Position numbers and translations under genes: made by a program | The notes under the pieces: model-generated | Database searches by the model: none | What the model was told of the DNA's origin: nothing | What the model saw: the letters and a program-made list of their open reading frames with translations, nothing else | In this document: positions 15,830 to 24,181 of the stretch, one piece after another | Layout of the letters: every line of letters starts with the position of its first letter | Numbering within the stretch: the first letter of the stretch is position 1 | IMG/VR virus record: IMGVR_UViG_3300017987_000001 | Span: 62,001 to 126,000 of that record | DNA: 64,000 nucleotides | Direction: 5' to 3' (one strand) | Source: a virus

Positions 15830-18505
15830 TTAGGAAGTCTGAATGTTGATAACGTACTCGTCCTTCAGCTTCTTGTCTTCCAGCGTCGGCGCTTCCTGCT
15901 CCTGCTTGTCGCGGTCCTTCGCCTGCCCCGTCGTGAAGTCGACGTTCTTGCTTGCCGAAGGATCTGCGTACTTGTAGAGGCTTTCCGTCTCCCAGCCCTC
16001 CTGCCCGGGGTGCGGGCGCGTCTTCGTGCTGCTCTCGGCTGCGTTGACCTCAGGCTCTTCCCACTTCTCCGTGTTCACGCTGAATGCTCGATACATCTGC
16101 TGCCATCGCGCTTCGATGACACGGAAGTCGTCGTCGATCTTGTACTGATCCTTGTTGCGGAAGCTGAAGCCAACCGCCTTATGCACGTCGGCATTGCCCT
16201 GACCGGAAGTGGAATCGTCGAGTGTGACATTGTCGAACTCGGCATAGAGCGTGCGCTTCGTCGTATTCGCCTCGGCATCGACGAAGCTGCCGCGCGGCGA
16301 GACGCCCGGACCTGAGCCACCGCCCGTACCGTTGTGGATGCTCGTGCTCGACATACCATTGGCGGACATGGCGCCTTGACAACTCATCGAGCCATCGGCC
16401 ATCACGTTGCCCTTGGTATGCACGCCGAACTGCGTCTCCAGCAAGCCACCGCCCTTGGAGCCATTCCAGACACCGACGGCTCCATTGATATCGAAGACGC
16501 TGACGACCATGATCGCCGATGAGGTATCCATCGCAAACTGGGATGGGGTTGCCGTACTGCTTCGATCGTTGCCGACAAGCACGCCGTAGCGTTCGGTCGC
16601 CTCGTTGCCGATCTGCTTACCGGCAATCGTGGTGCGCCCGAGTCCGGAACTGATCTCGACGATGCCGTCGGCTTCCTTCGATGCGCCCGCGAAGACACGC
16701 CAATCGCTCCAGATATCGATCGCGGCATCCTTGCACTTCAGGATGATGCCCTTCGACTCGATATCCGTACCCTGCTTGCCGTCCCACTCGGATGCTGCCG
16801 GGTCCGCCTTCGAGCGGCACTCCAGCAGGATGTTGCCCTTGTCACCATCGCCCGCATAGACGTGAACGTTGTTCTCGCCCTTGATACGTACGTCCTTCTT
16901 CGACGCGGTGATCTCGTTGCACCAGCCAGCGCGACTGATAATATCGCGCGGCGCCCACGTGATCGCGCTGCGGCCCGGGCGCGTGAACACGTCACCCTGA
17001 CAGGTGATTTCGATATTGCCACCACTCATGACAATCTGCGAGCCGTAGCCGTCTTCGAGAACGATCGAGCCGTCGTCGAGCATGTGGAAACTGGAGCGCG
17101 TCTTGTAGTAGCGAACGGCGTGACCTTCACGCTTATCGATCGTGACGTCGGCGTACTTCGGGAGCTTCTTGAAGGGCTTGAAGTCCATCTTCGGCTTGTA
17201 CAGCGCTTCGTCGATGACATTGTCTTCATCCGACGCGCTGAACTTGATAGCAGACGCTTCAGCGGTCTGCCAGTCCTCCTTGTGTGCATCGGCCGCCTGC
17301 AACCCGAACTTGCCGAAGAGGTACTCTTCCTGATCCCACAGCTCGTTGTTCCGAGTCATGGGATTCTCGGTATCGGACCACTCGTACGGCTTCTTCTCCT
17401 GTGGATCACCGCCCGACCCATAGAAGTTCGCAGCCTTGTAGTTCGGCTCGGGGTCAGCGGCGTGATCGCCCTTCGGGTCGTCCGGGTCGCGCTTCTGCCA
17501 CGGGACCGGAAGCATGAGCGACTTCTCTAGAATGATCTGCTTGGCAGAGCGAACGGCGTACGTACCGTCGAGCATCTTATGGATTTCGAGCAACCCACGG
17601 AAGTCCTGCGGATCATCCTGCTTCGCTACTCCTTCAGCCTCTGGCGGCGTGATTACGATCTGCTCACGCGACACGTCTCCGAGATACCCGCGCAGGTGCT
17701 GACTCCGGAAGACCATGACCTGCTTCTTCTCTTTCGGCTCGTAGTACGCCTTCTCCGAGCCGCGCGTGAGTCCGCCGTCATCTCCTTCGTTCTTCTCGAA
17801 GATTTCTTCGCCCGTGGCATATGAGCCCATCGACTCCCACATGAAGGGGGTGCCGCGTAGGATCTCGCTGTACTCGCCTTCATCATCGAAGGCAAAGCGC
17901 TCGGTCGCAGCGGTCCACTGCTGGGTATTCCATCCAAAGATGCGCAGCAGATCATCACCCCAGAACGCCTCGATCTTCGCCAGATCTGACGCGCGCATCG
18001 TTGTCATCAGCTTACCGAGGAAGAGCGCGACGCCGAGTTCGTTGATCTGCCCCCAGTCGCCGGGGAGTGTATCTGCTGGACGAGAGATACTCGCGTTGAC
18101 GAGCCGGTTATCCTCGTTCTCGTACGGCGTTTGGTGCGTCTTGTCCTCTGGAGCACCGGCACGCGAACGAAGCACCCACGAGTCAGGCACCTGATTACGT
18201 GGATCGTTTGCAAGCGGGGGAAGCGCCTTGATTATGAATCCGTAGGAGAAGCCTTCGGGAAAGAAGCCAAGCACTTCGTCGCCGGGAAGGATCTGCGTAG
18301 CTTCGGTCGCCCCGATCGGCGTACAACTACTGCTTGTCAGTAAAAGCGCCTGCCGCGTATCACCAAATGGCGTACGCACCTTGTACGCACCGGTATACGC
18401 GAAAGCATCGTGGACTGTGCAGATTACGAATGGGTCGACAGGGACAGAGCCACTCTCGGTAGCTGCGGATTTCTCTTCCGCAGTTTGCTTCTTCTTGTCT
18501 GTCAT
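15830..18505 (-). CDS. Baseplate central spike protein (gp5/VgrG-like)
   Basis: An 891-residue protein from the ATG at 18505 (AGAGG upstream); the frame stays open further upstream only through the terminator hairpin. Residues about 25-110 resemble an OB-fold spike domain (YKVRTPFGDTRQALLLTSS, LPGDEVLGFFPEGFSYG). Residues about 430-600 hold repeated strands such as GSIVLEDGYGSQIVMSGGNIE, ITCQGDVFTRPGR, ASKKDVRIKGENNVHVYAGD, the pattern of the gp5/VgrG triple beta-helix needle. The C-terminus is polar. It follows the tube gene directly, so it likely forms the membrane-piercing spike. No lysozyme domain is visible. Confidence 0.7.
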   Translation of the reverse strand: MTDKKKQTAEEKSAATESGSVPVDPFVICTVHDAFAYTGAYKVRTPFGDTRQALLLTSSSCTPIGATEATQILPGDEVLGFFPEGFSYGFIIKALPPLANDPRNQVPDSWVLRSRAGAPEDKTHQTPYENEDNRLVNASISRPADTLPGDWGQINELGVALFLGKLMTTMRASDLAKIEAFWGDDLLRIFGWNTQQWTAATERFAFDDEGEYSEILRGTPFMWESMGSYATGEEIFEKNEGDDGGLTRGSEKAYYEPKEKKQVMVFRSQHLRGYLGDVSREQIVITPPEAEGVAKQDDPQDFRGLLEIHKMLDGTYAVRSAKQIILEKSLMLPVPWQKRDPDDPKGDHAADPEPNYKAANFYGSGGDPQEKKPYEWSDTENPMTRNNELWDQEEYLFGKFGLQAADAHKEDWQTAEASAIKFSASDEDNVIDEALYKPKMDFKPFKKLPKYADVTIDKREGHAVRYYKTRSSFHMLDDGSIVLEDGYGSQIVMSGGNIEITCQGDVFTRPGRSAITWAPRDIISRAGWCNEITASKKDVRIKGENNVHVYAGDGDKGNILLECRSKADPAASEWDGKQGTDIESKGIILKCKDAAIDIWSDWRVFAGASKEADGIVEISSGLGRTTIAGKQIGNEATERYGVLVGNDRSSTATPSQFAMDTSSAIMVVSVFDINGAVGVWNGSKGGGLLETQFGVHTKGNVMADGSMSCQGAMSANGMSSTSIHNGTGGGSGPGVSPRGSFVDAEANTTKRTLYAEFDNVTLDDSTSGQGNADVHKAVGFSFRNKDQYKIDDDFRVIEARWQQMYRAFSVNTEKWEEPEVNAAESSTKTRPHPGQEGWETESLYKYADPSASKNVDFTTGQAKDRDKQEQEAPTLEDKKLKDEYVINIQTS

Positions 18506-18530
18506 CACAACCTCTACTATTGCTATTAAC

Positions 18531-18563
18531 AAGCCCGCCCGGGTCGGTGACCGAGGCGGGCTT
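18531..18563 (-). terminator. Stem-loop after the tail tube gene
   Basis: AAGCCCGCC pairs with GGCGGGCTT around a 15-base loop that can pair further (CGGT/ACCG). On the minus strand the stem is followed by GTTAATAG rather than a clean U-run, so termination may be partial, letting some transcripts continue into the spike gene. Confidence 0.55.
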
Positions 18564-18609
18564 GCCACGCACGAGTGCCATTCGTACGAATGCTCGTGTC
18601 AGATACGCC

Positions 18610-19065
18610 TTACGCTTGACCCTGCTCGACGCGCGCCACCAGCAAGTTCACGCTCTCGTTGATGACCATGTCCTGCGCGTTGATGGAGTACGCGACACGC
18701 GTGACGACGCAGCCCGTCGCTTTGATCTGGCCCGCCTCGGTACCGCAGGAGCCCTTCACCCAGAGCGTGATATGGTTGGACTGAATGTTGCACACGTCAC
18801 CGTACTGGGTCAGGAACTCCCCGACGAGCGGCTTCGGGCCAACAACGCGAGCCATCGTCATGCCGCCCTCTTGGTGGCCGGAGACGAAGTACTGCTTGTC
18901 GGTGCCGATCTCCCACAGGCGCGTGATGTTCTGCTGGTAGGTGATACCTAGCTGTTGCACCACGAGCGACTGGGACGAGGCGCCGACGAACAGTAGCTCA
19001 GTGTCATCTGCACTGAACGGTTCGCCGACAGTCGCAGTTCGGCCGAGAATGTCAGGCTGGGGCAT
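18610..19065 (-). CDS. Tail tube protein
   Basis: A 151-residue protein with the pattern of myovirus tail tube proteins (T4 gp19/Hcp fold). It contains VQQLGITYQQNITRLWEIG followed by TDKQYFVSGHQEGGMTMARVVGP, i.e. the R-x-x-E-I-G, Y-x-V-x-G and GP elements, and a C-terminal strand with VVTRVAYSINAQDMVINESV. It would polymerise as hexamer rings inside the sheath. The gene has its own leader with a good promoter and strong hairpins on either side, fitting a product needed in many copies. ATG at 19065 is preceded by AAGGAGTAGGAC. Confidence 0.75.
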   Translation of the reverse strand: MPQPDILGRTATVGEPFSADDTELLFVGASSQSLVVQQLGITYQQNITRLWEIGTDKQYFVSGHQEGGMTMARVVGPKPLVGEFLTQYGDVCNIQSNHITLWVKGSCGTEAGQIKATGCVVTRVAYSINAQDMVINESVNLLVARVEQGQA

Positions 19066-19120
19066 GTCCTACTCCTTCTTCTGGTAACGAGTCTGGTCCT
19101 ACATGGTCCTGCACATGATG

Positions 19121-19150
19121 ATTGTAGCGGATGGTTGCCCACTCCGTCAA
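19121..19150 (-). promoter_or_regulatory. Sigma70-type promoter for the tail tube gene
   Basis: On the minus strand TTGACG and TACAAT are separated by 18 bases, each matching the consensus in five of six positions. The expected start lies about 50 bases before the tube ATG. The eight bases around the -10 (GCTACAAT preceded by CCATC) are shared with the promoter at 45558. Confidence 0.65.
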
Positions 19151-19183
19151 CTGCAATGTAGCTGATAGCAAAAAGATGGGAGA

Positions 19184-19222
19184 ACCGGCCGGGCGCCCGC
19201 GAGGGCGCCCGACCAGCTCCGG
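19184..19222 (-). terminator. Strong hairpin after the small membrane protein gene
   Basis: CGGGCGCCC (19190-19198) pairs perfectly with GGGCGCCCG (19203-19211) around GCGA, with an outer ACCGG/CCGGT pair. On the minus strand the hairpin is followed about 15 bases later by CTTTTTG. It isolates the tube transcript from the gene before. Confidence 0.6.
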
Positions 19223-19233
19223 TGGGATGGGGA

Positions 19234-19680
19234 CTACTTCTTGGTGTTGACCACGTTAAGCTCGGAGCTGCTGTCCCACAGCCACCCCTTCTCGACGCGG
19301 TACAGCTTGCCATTGGCGAGGCTATACGTGATGTCCTTGTCGGCGACGCGGTAGTAGAAGCTCGGCTGTTCACCGGCCGATTCCACGACACTGACGAGGT
19401 ACTCGACGCCCGGCTCCAAGCGAGCCTGCGTCTTCACGCCGTTCGCGTGCATGATCACGACGTTCGGCGCGGACGCCGACGCGGGGCCGCTGACGTACGA
19501 CGCGATGACGATGGTGACCACGAGCATCAGCAGCGCGACAACGACAGTCGCGGCCAGCTTCGCGCCACCCGCGAAGGTCTCGACGAGGAAGCCGGTGATG
19601 CGGCTCCACAGCGTCTTCTTCTCGACCTCGGTCTTCACGGCATCGTCTACGGCCTTCGTCTCTTCTTTCTTCTCGGCCAT
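19234..19680 (-). CDS. Single-pass membrane protein (148 aa)
   Basis: I choose the ATG at 19680 behind AGGAG (148 residues); upstream in-frame codons lie in a structured leader. The N-terminal 25 residues are charged (MAEKKEETKAVDDAVKTE), followed by one long hydrophobic helix (about residues 38-63, with ATVVVALLMLVVTIVIASYV). The remaining 80 residues (VVIMHANGVKTQARLEPG, YYRVADKDITYSLANGKLY) look like a small beta domain, predicted on the far side of the membrane. It sits between sheath and tube genes with a 400-base leader and its own terminator, so it may be a separately expressed accessory gene. Function unknown. Confidence 0.55.
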   Translation of the reverse strand: MAEKKEETKAVDDAVKTEVEKKTLWSRITGFLVETFAGGAKLAATVVVALLMLVVTIVIASYVSGPASASAPNVVIMHANGVKTQARLEPGVEYLVSVVESAGEQPSFYYRVADKDITYSLANGKLYRVEKGWLWDSSSELNVVNTKK

Positions 19681-20010
19681 GGTAACGTCTCCTATGCGAG
19701 CGCGTGGATGTGTATAGGGCAGCGCCGATGCTCGCGAGTCGGTCTGCCCCGTATGAACGCCGCACGACATCCATGTCGAGCGGACGGAGTTTGTGCGTGG
19801 ATGTATCTTTGGGAGGAGAGTCCGCTAGCCTCGCCATCCACGCAACGAAGCTAGCAGTGTTCGACCGAGTCGAACTACTCTCCTCCCAAGCTCTGAATTT
19901 CCGGGAAGTACAGAGGGTGAGGTACTGCATAGTTGTAATGCAAGGTTCGGTGCCGATAGCACCTCCACCCTCCATTTAATGCTACCGCAAAGTGGTGATT
20001 TATTAAGCAG
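19681..20010. other. Structured non-coding region with several inverted repeats
   Basis: No convincing gene is present here; a long minus frame exists but lacks coding character. The region holds a long-range stem (GGGAGGAGAGT at 19811-19821 with ACTCTCCTCCC at 19877-19887) enclosing two hairpins: GCTAGC at 19824/19849 and TTCGAC/GTCGAA at 19860-19874. A further hairpin pairs GGGCAG (19717) with CTGCCC (19744), and GCGTGGATG occurs at 19702 and 19795 and is complementary to 19835-19843, offering alternative pairings. It does not fit a tRNA because the T-arm consensus is absent. A leader RNA or small RNA for the downstream membrane protein is possible. Confidence 0.45.
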
Positions 20011-20062
20011 GCGAGGCGGCTGCGCGGAAGGCCCAGTTGGACCCACCGCGCAGACGCCTCGC
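20011..20062 (-). terminator. Long GC-rich hairpin after the coiled-coil gene
   Basis: A 17-base arm (20011-20027) pairs with 20046-20062 with one mismatch around an 18-base loop. On the minus strand it is followed by CTGCTTAATAAAT. It would stop transcription downstream of the small coiled-coil gene or protect its 3' end. Confidence 0.6.
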
Positions 20063-20083
20063 CGAGACGCCTGCGGATACCGG

Positions 20084-20401
20084 CTACTTCTTGCCGTTAC
20101 CGTTCCCGTTGCCGAGCTTGCCTTCGACCCGGCCGAGCGAGATCTTGATCGACTTGATCTCGTCATCGATCCTTTGGATCTCCCGCTCGCGCAGCCCGCG
20201 ATCGCGCGCGGTCTCCTGCACCATCCGCTCGCGCTGTTCGATCGCGTCGGCGTGGCGCTGCTTCTCCGCCTCGTACACCGCCAGCTGTCCGCGCAGTCCC
20301 GCCGCCTTGTGCTGCAGCTCGCGTCGGACCGTCGGCCCCATGCGCTTCGCCTTCTTCGGCTTCTCCGGCGATGGCGGCGCTTTCGTCTTCGTCTTCGGCA
20401 T
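20084..20401 (-). CDS. Basic coiled-coil protein (105 aa)
   Basis: A 105-residue highly charged protein. It begins MPKTKTKAPPSPEKPKKAKR, a basic, proline-containing tail, continues as one long predicted coiled coil (about residues 25-90) and ends in GNGNGNGKK. No family recognised. The ATG at 20401 is behind GAGGGGGG. A 14-bp palindrome lies 41 bases upstream and a strong hairpin follows, so the gene is framed by regulatory-looking structures. A DNA-binding or assembly role is possible, without direct evidence. Confidence 0.55.
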   Translation of the reverse strand: MPKTKTKAPPSPEKPKKAKRMGPTVRRELQHKAAGLRGQLAVYEAEKQRHADAIEQRERMVQETARDRGLREREIQRIDDEIKSIKISLGRVEGKLGNGNGNGKK

Positions 20402-20441
20402 TGTGCCCCCCTCTCAAAGGTGGATGTTGGGCTGTGGATTT

Positions 20442-20455
20442 TTGGACGCGTCCAA
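20442..20455. repeat. Palindrome TTGGACGCGTCCAA upstream of the coiled-coil gene
   Basis: A perfect 14-bp dyad that extends less perfectly to match the 22-bp palindrome at 50104-50125. It starts a few bases after the stop of the PEGA gene and 41 bases before the next ATG, the same placement as the 50104 copy. Confidence 0.5.
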
Positions 20456-20458
20456 CAA

Positions 20459-21214
20459 TCAGTCAAGTCGTTGAAGCGTCCACTTGAACTGTCCCCGTTC
20501 GATCCCGATCAGCGCATCGGAACCGGTCTCCTTCATATCCATTTCGACCTGCTGGGTCTTGAACCGCACCCGATCAGGCCACATCACCGACCACGTACTC
20601 TTCCACAGCACGGAGCCGCTGGCATCCGAAACGTGGAGAGACTTGTCGGCATTGAAGGAGAAGATGGACCCGGTGTCGGCCTTCTTCCACTTGCCGACAT
20701 ACTTGAGAAACGCGAGCTTCCGCGCCGAGCTGAGTCCGGACGTTGGAGTCTCTTCCAGTTCGATCACGGCGTCCTTCTCGACCGTGATCGTCTTTCGGAT
20801 ATCCTTGAACCCGTCCTTCGCCAGTATCAGCTGGTGCCTGCCCTTCGGGAGCTTGAGCGTTCCGGGAACCTCGCCGATCCGTCCAATGGGCCTGACGGAA
20901 ACTACAGCCCATCCGGTCGCGTCCTCCGAGATCTCCTTGAACAGGAGATCGATGGAGTGCCGTACCGGGGCGAGCTTCAGCTTCAGCACCACGAGACGAG
21001 GTCCGACTTCGAACTCGTGCTTCAGCGGTTCCTGTCCGTCCTTCTTGAGCACCAGCGTGTGACTGCCCTCGGCGAGGGTTAATCTGACCGGCGTCTTCCC
21101 AACGGACTTCTCCTCATGCACGACCTCCGCACCGGACGGTGTCGAGGAGACGATCACCGTCGCGGCGTGTACCGGCGCTGCGAGAAGCAGCAAAGCGATC
21201 GCTATGGCTTTCAT
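20459..21214 (-). CDS. Exported PEGA-domain protein
   Basis: From the ATG at 21214, behind an ideal AAGGAG, the protein has 251 residues and a classical signal peptide (MKAIAIALLLLAAPVHA, cleavage predicted after AHA-like 'VHA'). A PEGA domain follows directly (VIVSSTPSGAEVVHE, VGKTPVRLTLAEGSHTL, LKKDGQEP), then a second PEGA-like unit around residues 105-155 (PGTLKLPKGRHQLILAKDGF). The C-terminal 90 residues are a separate beta-rich domain (YVGKWKKADTGSIFSF). There is no lipobox cysteine. PEGA domains occur in surface-attached or periplasmic proteins, so this product is probably exported from the infected cell. It has a terminator in front of it and a palindrome after it: likely an accessory gene. 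Confidence 0.7.
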   Translation of the reverse strand: MKAIAIALLLLAAPVHAATVIVSSTPSGAEVVHEEKSVGKTPVRLTLAEGSHTLVLKKDGQEPLKHEFEVGPRLVVLKLKLAPVRHSIDLLFKEISEDATGWAVVSVRPIGRIGEVPGTLKLPKGRHQLILAKDGFKDIRKTITVEKDAVIELEETPTSGLSSARKLAFLKYVGKWKKADTGSIFSFNADKSLHVSDASGSVLWKSTWSVMWPDRVRFKTQQVEMDMKETGSDALIGIERGQFKWTLQRLD

Positions 21215-21279
21215 GGTGATCTCCTTTCCATAGCAATAATCCTCCATCAAATGGTGCCCCGTTTATGGCTCTAATTAAG

Positions 21280-21318
21280 TATACAAGAAACCCCCCGGCA
21301 ACCGAAGTCACCGGGGGG
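21280..21318 (-). terminator. Rho-independent terminator after the sheath gene
   Basis: CCCCCCGG (21291-21298) pairs with CCGGGGGG (21311-21318) around a 12-base loop; on the minus strand the stem is followed by TTTCTTGT. It lies 45 bases past the sheath stop codon. Confidence 0.7.
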
Positions 21319-21362
21319 CATCGAGGAGGAAGCGACCACTGGCGTAGTCGCTCCGCACGGCG

Positions 21363-24179
21363 CTAGATGACGAGGTGAAGCTCGATGTTGTTCAGCGGGT
21401 ACGGCACTTCGAGATTCACCGTCGCGAGCACGCGGTCCTTAAGCACCGGGTGCTGTTCGAGCTGCACGATCTCGTAGGAGAGAACCTGCGGCCCGATGAT
21501 GTCCGTGACGACATTGTTGTTGAAGAAGTCGAGCACGGACAGGATCTCACCGCGAATGATGTTGATCATGATCGGGGTCACGTTACCGCGTCCGATGTAG
21601 ACCGCGAGTCGGCGGAGGAACGTATAGCTGATGCTGTCCACGTTCGTCGTGACCGACTGCTCACGGCGGTTGAGGTCCAGATTGTCCGTCGACAACTGAT
21701 GCCGCGTGTACACGTCGCCGTCGTTCGGATCCTGCGTCACGATCCAGATCCCGGCTTCGGCCAGCGTGTTCAGCTGCGGCTCGTTGAAGAACTCCGTGGT
21801 CCGGCTGACGTCGTCGAACCCGAGGATCTCCACGTTCGTCAGCGGGCGATGAGGCAGCGACGCGGAGCGCAGCCCTGCGAGTGCGGCGCACAGGTAGTAG
21901 CCCGCGAACGTCTCACCGGCATTGCTGATCTCGTCCGGCCATACGAGGTAGACGCGGCGGCTGTTGAACGTACCAGCGTTCGTCGCGTACTCGGTCGCAA
22001 TACCGGTGCGCGACAGGTTGCGCCAGATCTCGATCTTGGACGGCACGGTGATCGGGGCCGACGGGCCGCTGACGAGGCGAAGCTCCTCCTCGTTCAGCAC
22101 GGCGTCGATCACGTACTCGCTGTACGTGATGTTGCCGAAGCCGTCGTCCTGATACTGCGCGCGAACGATGTCACCCGCAGCCACCTCCTGATCGAGGCTC
22201 GTCAGGAAGTGCTGACCCTCTGCGCGGACCAGCGTGTACTGCGTGCCGGAGGTGTCCGGGTCGTCCGTGATGGTCGCGAGGACCGGATCACAGTCGCCCG
22301 CACTCAGCTCTTCGGAGCAGGTGTAGACGCCCTTCTCCGTCGCGGCTTCGAGGTTGAACCAGCCGATGCGCCAGCGGCCCTTCTCGGCACTGGACATCGC
22401 CTCAATATGAGCCTGCACCAGCTGAAGCACTTCCTGCTCCTGCGTCATCGGCGTGAGCGAATAGACGTCGTCGCGACCTTCGAGAACTTCGAGAGCCGCC
22501 GCCCAGTCCTCCAACTCGATCGGGCTGGAAGCACACACCGCGATGTACTTCACCGGTGTACCGGCTGAGTTCTGCAGCGCCTTGTAGACGCCGAAGACCA
22601 GCGGGTTGTCCGGGTCGATCACGGCACCCTGACCGAAGTTGTCGGAGTTGAGTTCCGACACGTCGGAGACGGAGTTGACCTCACCGCAGAACGTCGGCAG
22701 GAGGTCGCGGTGCTCGACATAGACCTTACCGTCCTTCACCGGCAGCGCAGTGAGAACACCGCTGCAGGTGTAGCTGGCATCGTACGCGACGATGCCGGAC
22801 TTCATCGTGATCTCCGTCTCGCTCTGCTCCCAGTTCACGAGCGGCGCGAAGCCGGTGCGCTCCTCGGAGACCTGAATGTCCTTCTTGATGTAGAAGGTCA
22901 CGTTGAGGCTCGGCGGCACCTCGGAGCTGCTGGAGCTGGTGCCGTCGTTGCAGATCCCGCGCAGTTCGAGCGGGAGCGGCGTCGCAAGCACGACGGTCTT
23001 GACGGCGCCATCCGACTCCGCCTCTACCTCGATGAGGTAGCGGTCGCCCTTGCACAGGCCGTTGGCAGCCGACGTGAATTTGATCGTCAGCCCCTGCGAG
23101 CCGATCGACACCGGCGTATTGAGCGCGGACACGACCGTCGGCGCGCTCTGGTCGACGCCCGTCGTGGTCGTCGCCTGAATGCGCGCATCGCCGAAGTCGC
23201 CTCCCTCGACGACCTCGACAACGTACGTCGTGTCGGCCGTACCGAGGTAGACCCCACCGCTGGCCGAGACCGGTGCATCGAAGTCCTGACGAACGGTGAC
23301 AACCCACGTCTGCCCGGCAACGAAGTCATCCGGATCGACGCCCGGACCAGCGCTCGACGAGCCGCCGTTATCGAACGTGACAGTCAGGCCGCGCGCCCCG
23401 ATGGCTGTCGGGGAGCCGAACGCCTGCGGCGTGATTGCCGCGTCGTCATCTGTACCACTCGACGAGGTGACCTTGAGCACGGCAGTCTCGGCGTCGCCGC
23501 CGGAGCCACTGCCGATGCATTCGATCGTGTACGTGTCTTCGATGACGCCATCCTCACGACCGTCGAAGCTGGCGCCGTTGGTCCCCGTGATCTCGACAGA
23601 GTTGGTGTCACCAGCGGTCTGGCTGTCAGTGACGTTCGCCGTCTGCGAGTTCTTGTTGACGGTGTCCGACTCGGCTGGCTGAATGACCGCCGGGATCGGG
23701 TCGGGGATGAAGCCGAGAATCTGCGACTGCAGCGACTGCGGCTCGCCGCAGGAGCTTGCGAGGATGTCGAGCACGTCGCCGACGGCTACGTCGCGATCGC
23801 AGAAGACGCCGCTGCGATTGTAGCCATTCTTCGTCTGTAGGACGAGCGTATCGAAGCGTACTCGGTTGCGGTAGCCGCTGACTACCTGCCCATCGCCGGT
23901 CGTCTCTTCGTAATACTCAAGAAGAGCATCGTCGATGTACACTTTCGTGTAGTCCTCATCGACAACGCCACCGGCGGGACGGTTCGGCCATAGGTATGCC
24001 GTATCCGTGTCCGGGATGTAGTGATCGGTCACCTTGATGAGGGGCTTCTCGTCCTCATCGGAGTACCGGTTCAGCGCATAGTGAGGACCGATGATGCACG
24101 CGCGCAGCGGGTCCGTGAGCGCTGTCGGCAGGATCGAGAACTCCTGATACACCAATGCCTGCGGGACAACATATGCCAT
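21363..24179 (-). CDS. Tail sheath protein
   Basis: A 938-residue protein from the ATG at 24179 (AAGGAG upstream). The N-terminus MAYVVPQALVYQEFSILPTA with DPLRACIIGPHYAL is the standard sheath opening (P-G-V-Y-x-x-E, then I-G). The C-terminal domain has the conserved sheath features: AYVLWPD-like wall strands, NVEILGFDDVSRTTEF, AGIWIVTQDPN, YTRHQLSTDNLDLNRREQSV, and a final arm (YPLNNIELHLVI). It would contract around the tube. About residues 200-385 hold two tandem copies of an Ig-like insertion, and a poly-Ser run occurs at about 417, making it clearly longer than T4 gp18 (about 660). Confidence 0.9.
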   Translation of the reverse strand: MAYVVPQALVYQEFSILPTALTDPLRACIIGPHYALNRYSDEDEKPLIKVTDHYIPDTDTAYLWPNRPAGGVVDEDYTKVYIDDALLEYYEETTGDGQVVSGYRNRVRFDTLVLQTKNGYNRSGVFCDRDVAVGDVLDILASSCGEPQSLQSQILGFIPDPIPAVIQPAESDTVNKNSQTANVTDSQTAGDTNSVEITGTNGASFDGREDGVIEDTYTIECIGSGSGGDAETAVLKVTSSSGTDDDAAITPQAFGSPTAIGARGLTVTFDNGGSSSAGPGVDPDDFVAGQTWVVTVRQDFDAPVSASGGVYLGTADTTYVVEVVEGGDFGDARIQATTTTGVDQSAPTVVSALNTPVSIGSQGLTIKFTSAANGLCKGDRYLIEVEAESDGAVKTVVLATPLPLELRGICNDGTSSSSSEVPPSLNVTFYIKKDIQVSEERTGFAPLVNWEQSETEITMKSGIVAYDASYTCSGVLTALPVKDGKVYVEHRDLLPTFCGEVNSVSDVSELNSDNFGQGAVIDPDNPLVFGVYKALQNSAGTPVKYIAVCASSPIELEDWAAALEVLEGRDDVYSLTPMTQEQEVLQLVQAHIEAMSSAEKGRWRIGWFNLEAATEKGVYTCSEELSAGDCDPVLATITDDPDTSGTQYTLVRAEGQHFLTSLDQEVAAGDIVRAQYQDDGFGNITYSEYVIDAVLNEEELRLVSGPSAPITVPSKIEIWRNLSRTGIATEYATNAGTFNSRRVYLVWPDEISNAGETFAGYYLCAALAGLRSASLPHRPLTNVEILGFDDVSRTTEFFNEPQLNTLAEAGIWIVTQDPNDGDVYTRHQLSTDNLDLNRREQSVTTNVDSISYTFLRRLAVYIGRGNVTPIMINIIRGEILSVLDFFNNNVVTDIIGPQVLSYEIVQLEQHPVLKDRVLATVNLEVPYPLNNIELHLVI

Positions 24180-24181
24180 GA

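Noticed and set aside
18506-18568. Longer N-terminus for the spike protein
   Set aside because: The extra 21 codons run through the terminator hairpin, while the ATG at 18505 has a well-spaced AGAGG.
19811-19887. Possible tRNA: 77 bases with a 7-base acceptor-like stem
   Set aside because: Neither strand has a T-arm with TTCRA in the right place, the U8 and D-loop bases are absent, and the inner hairpins do not match a cloverleaf. Kept only as a structured region.
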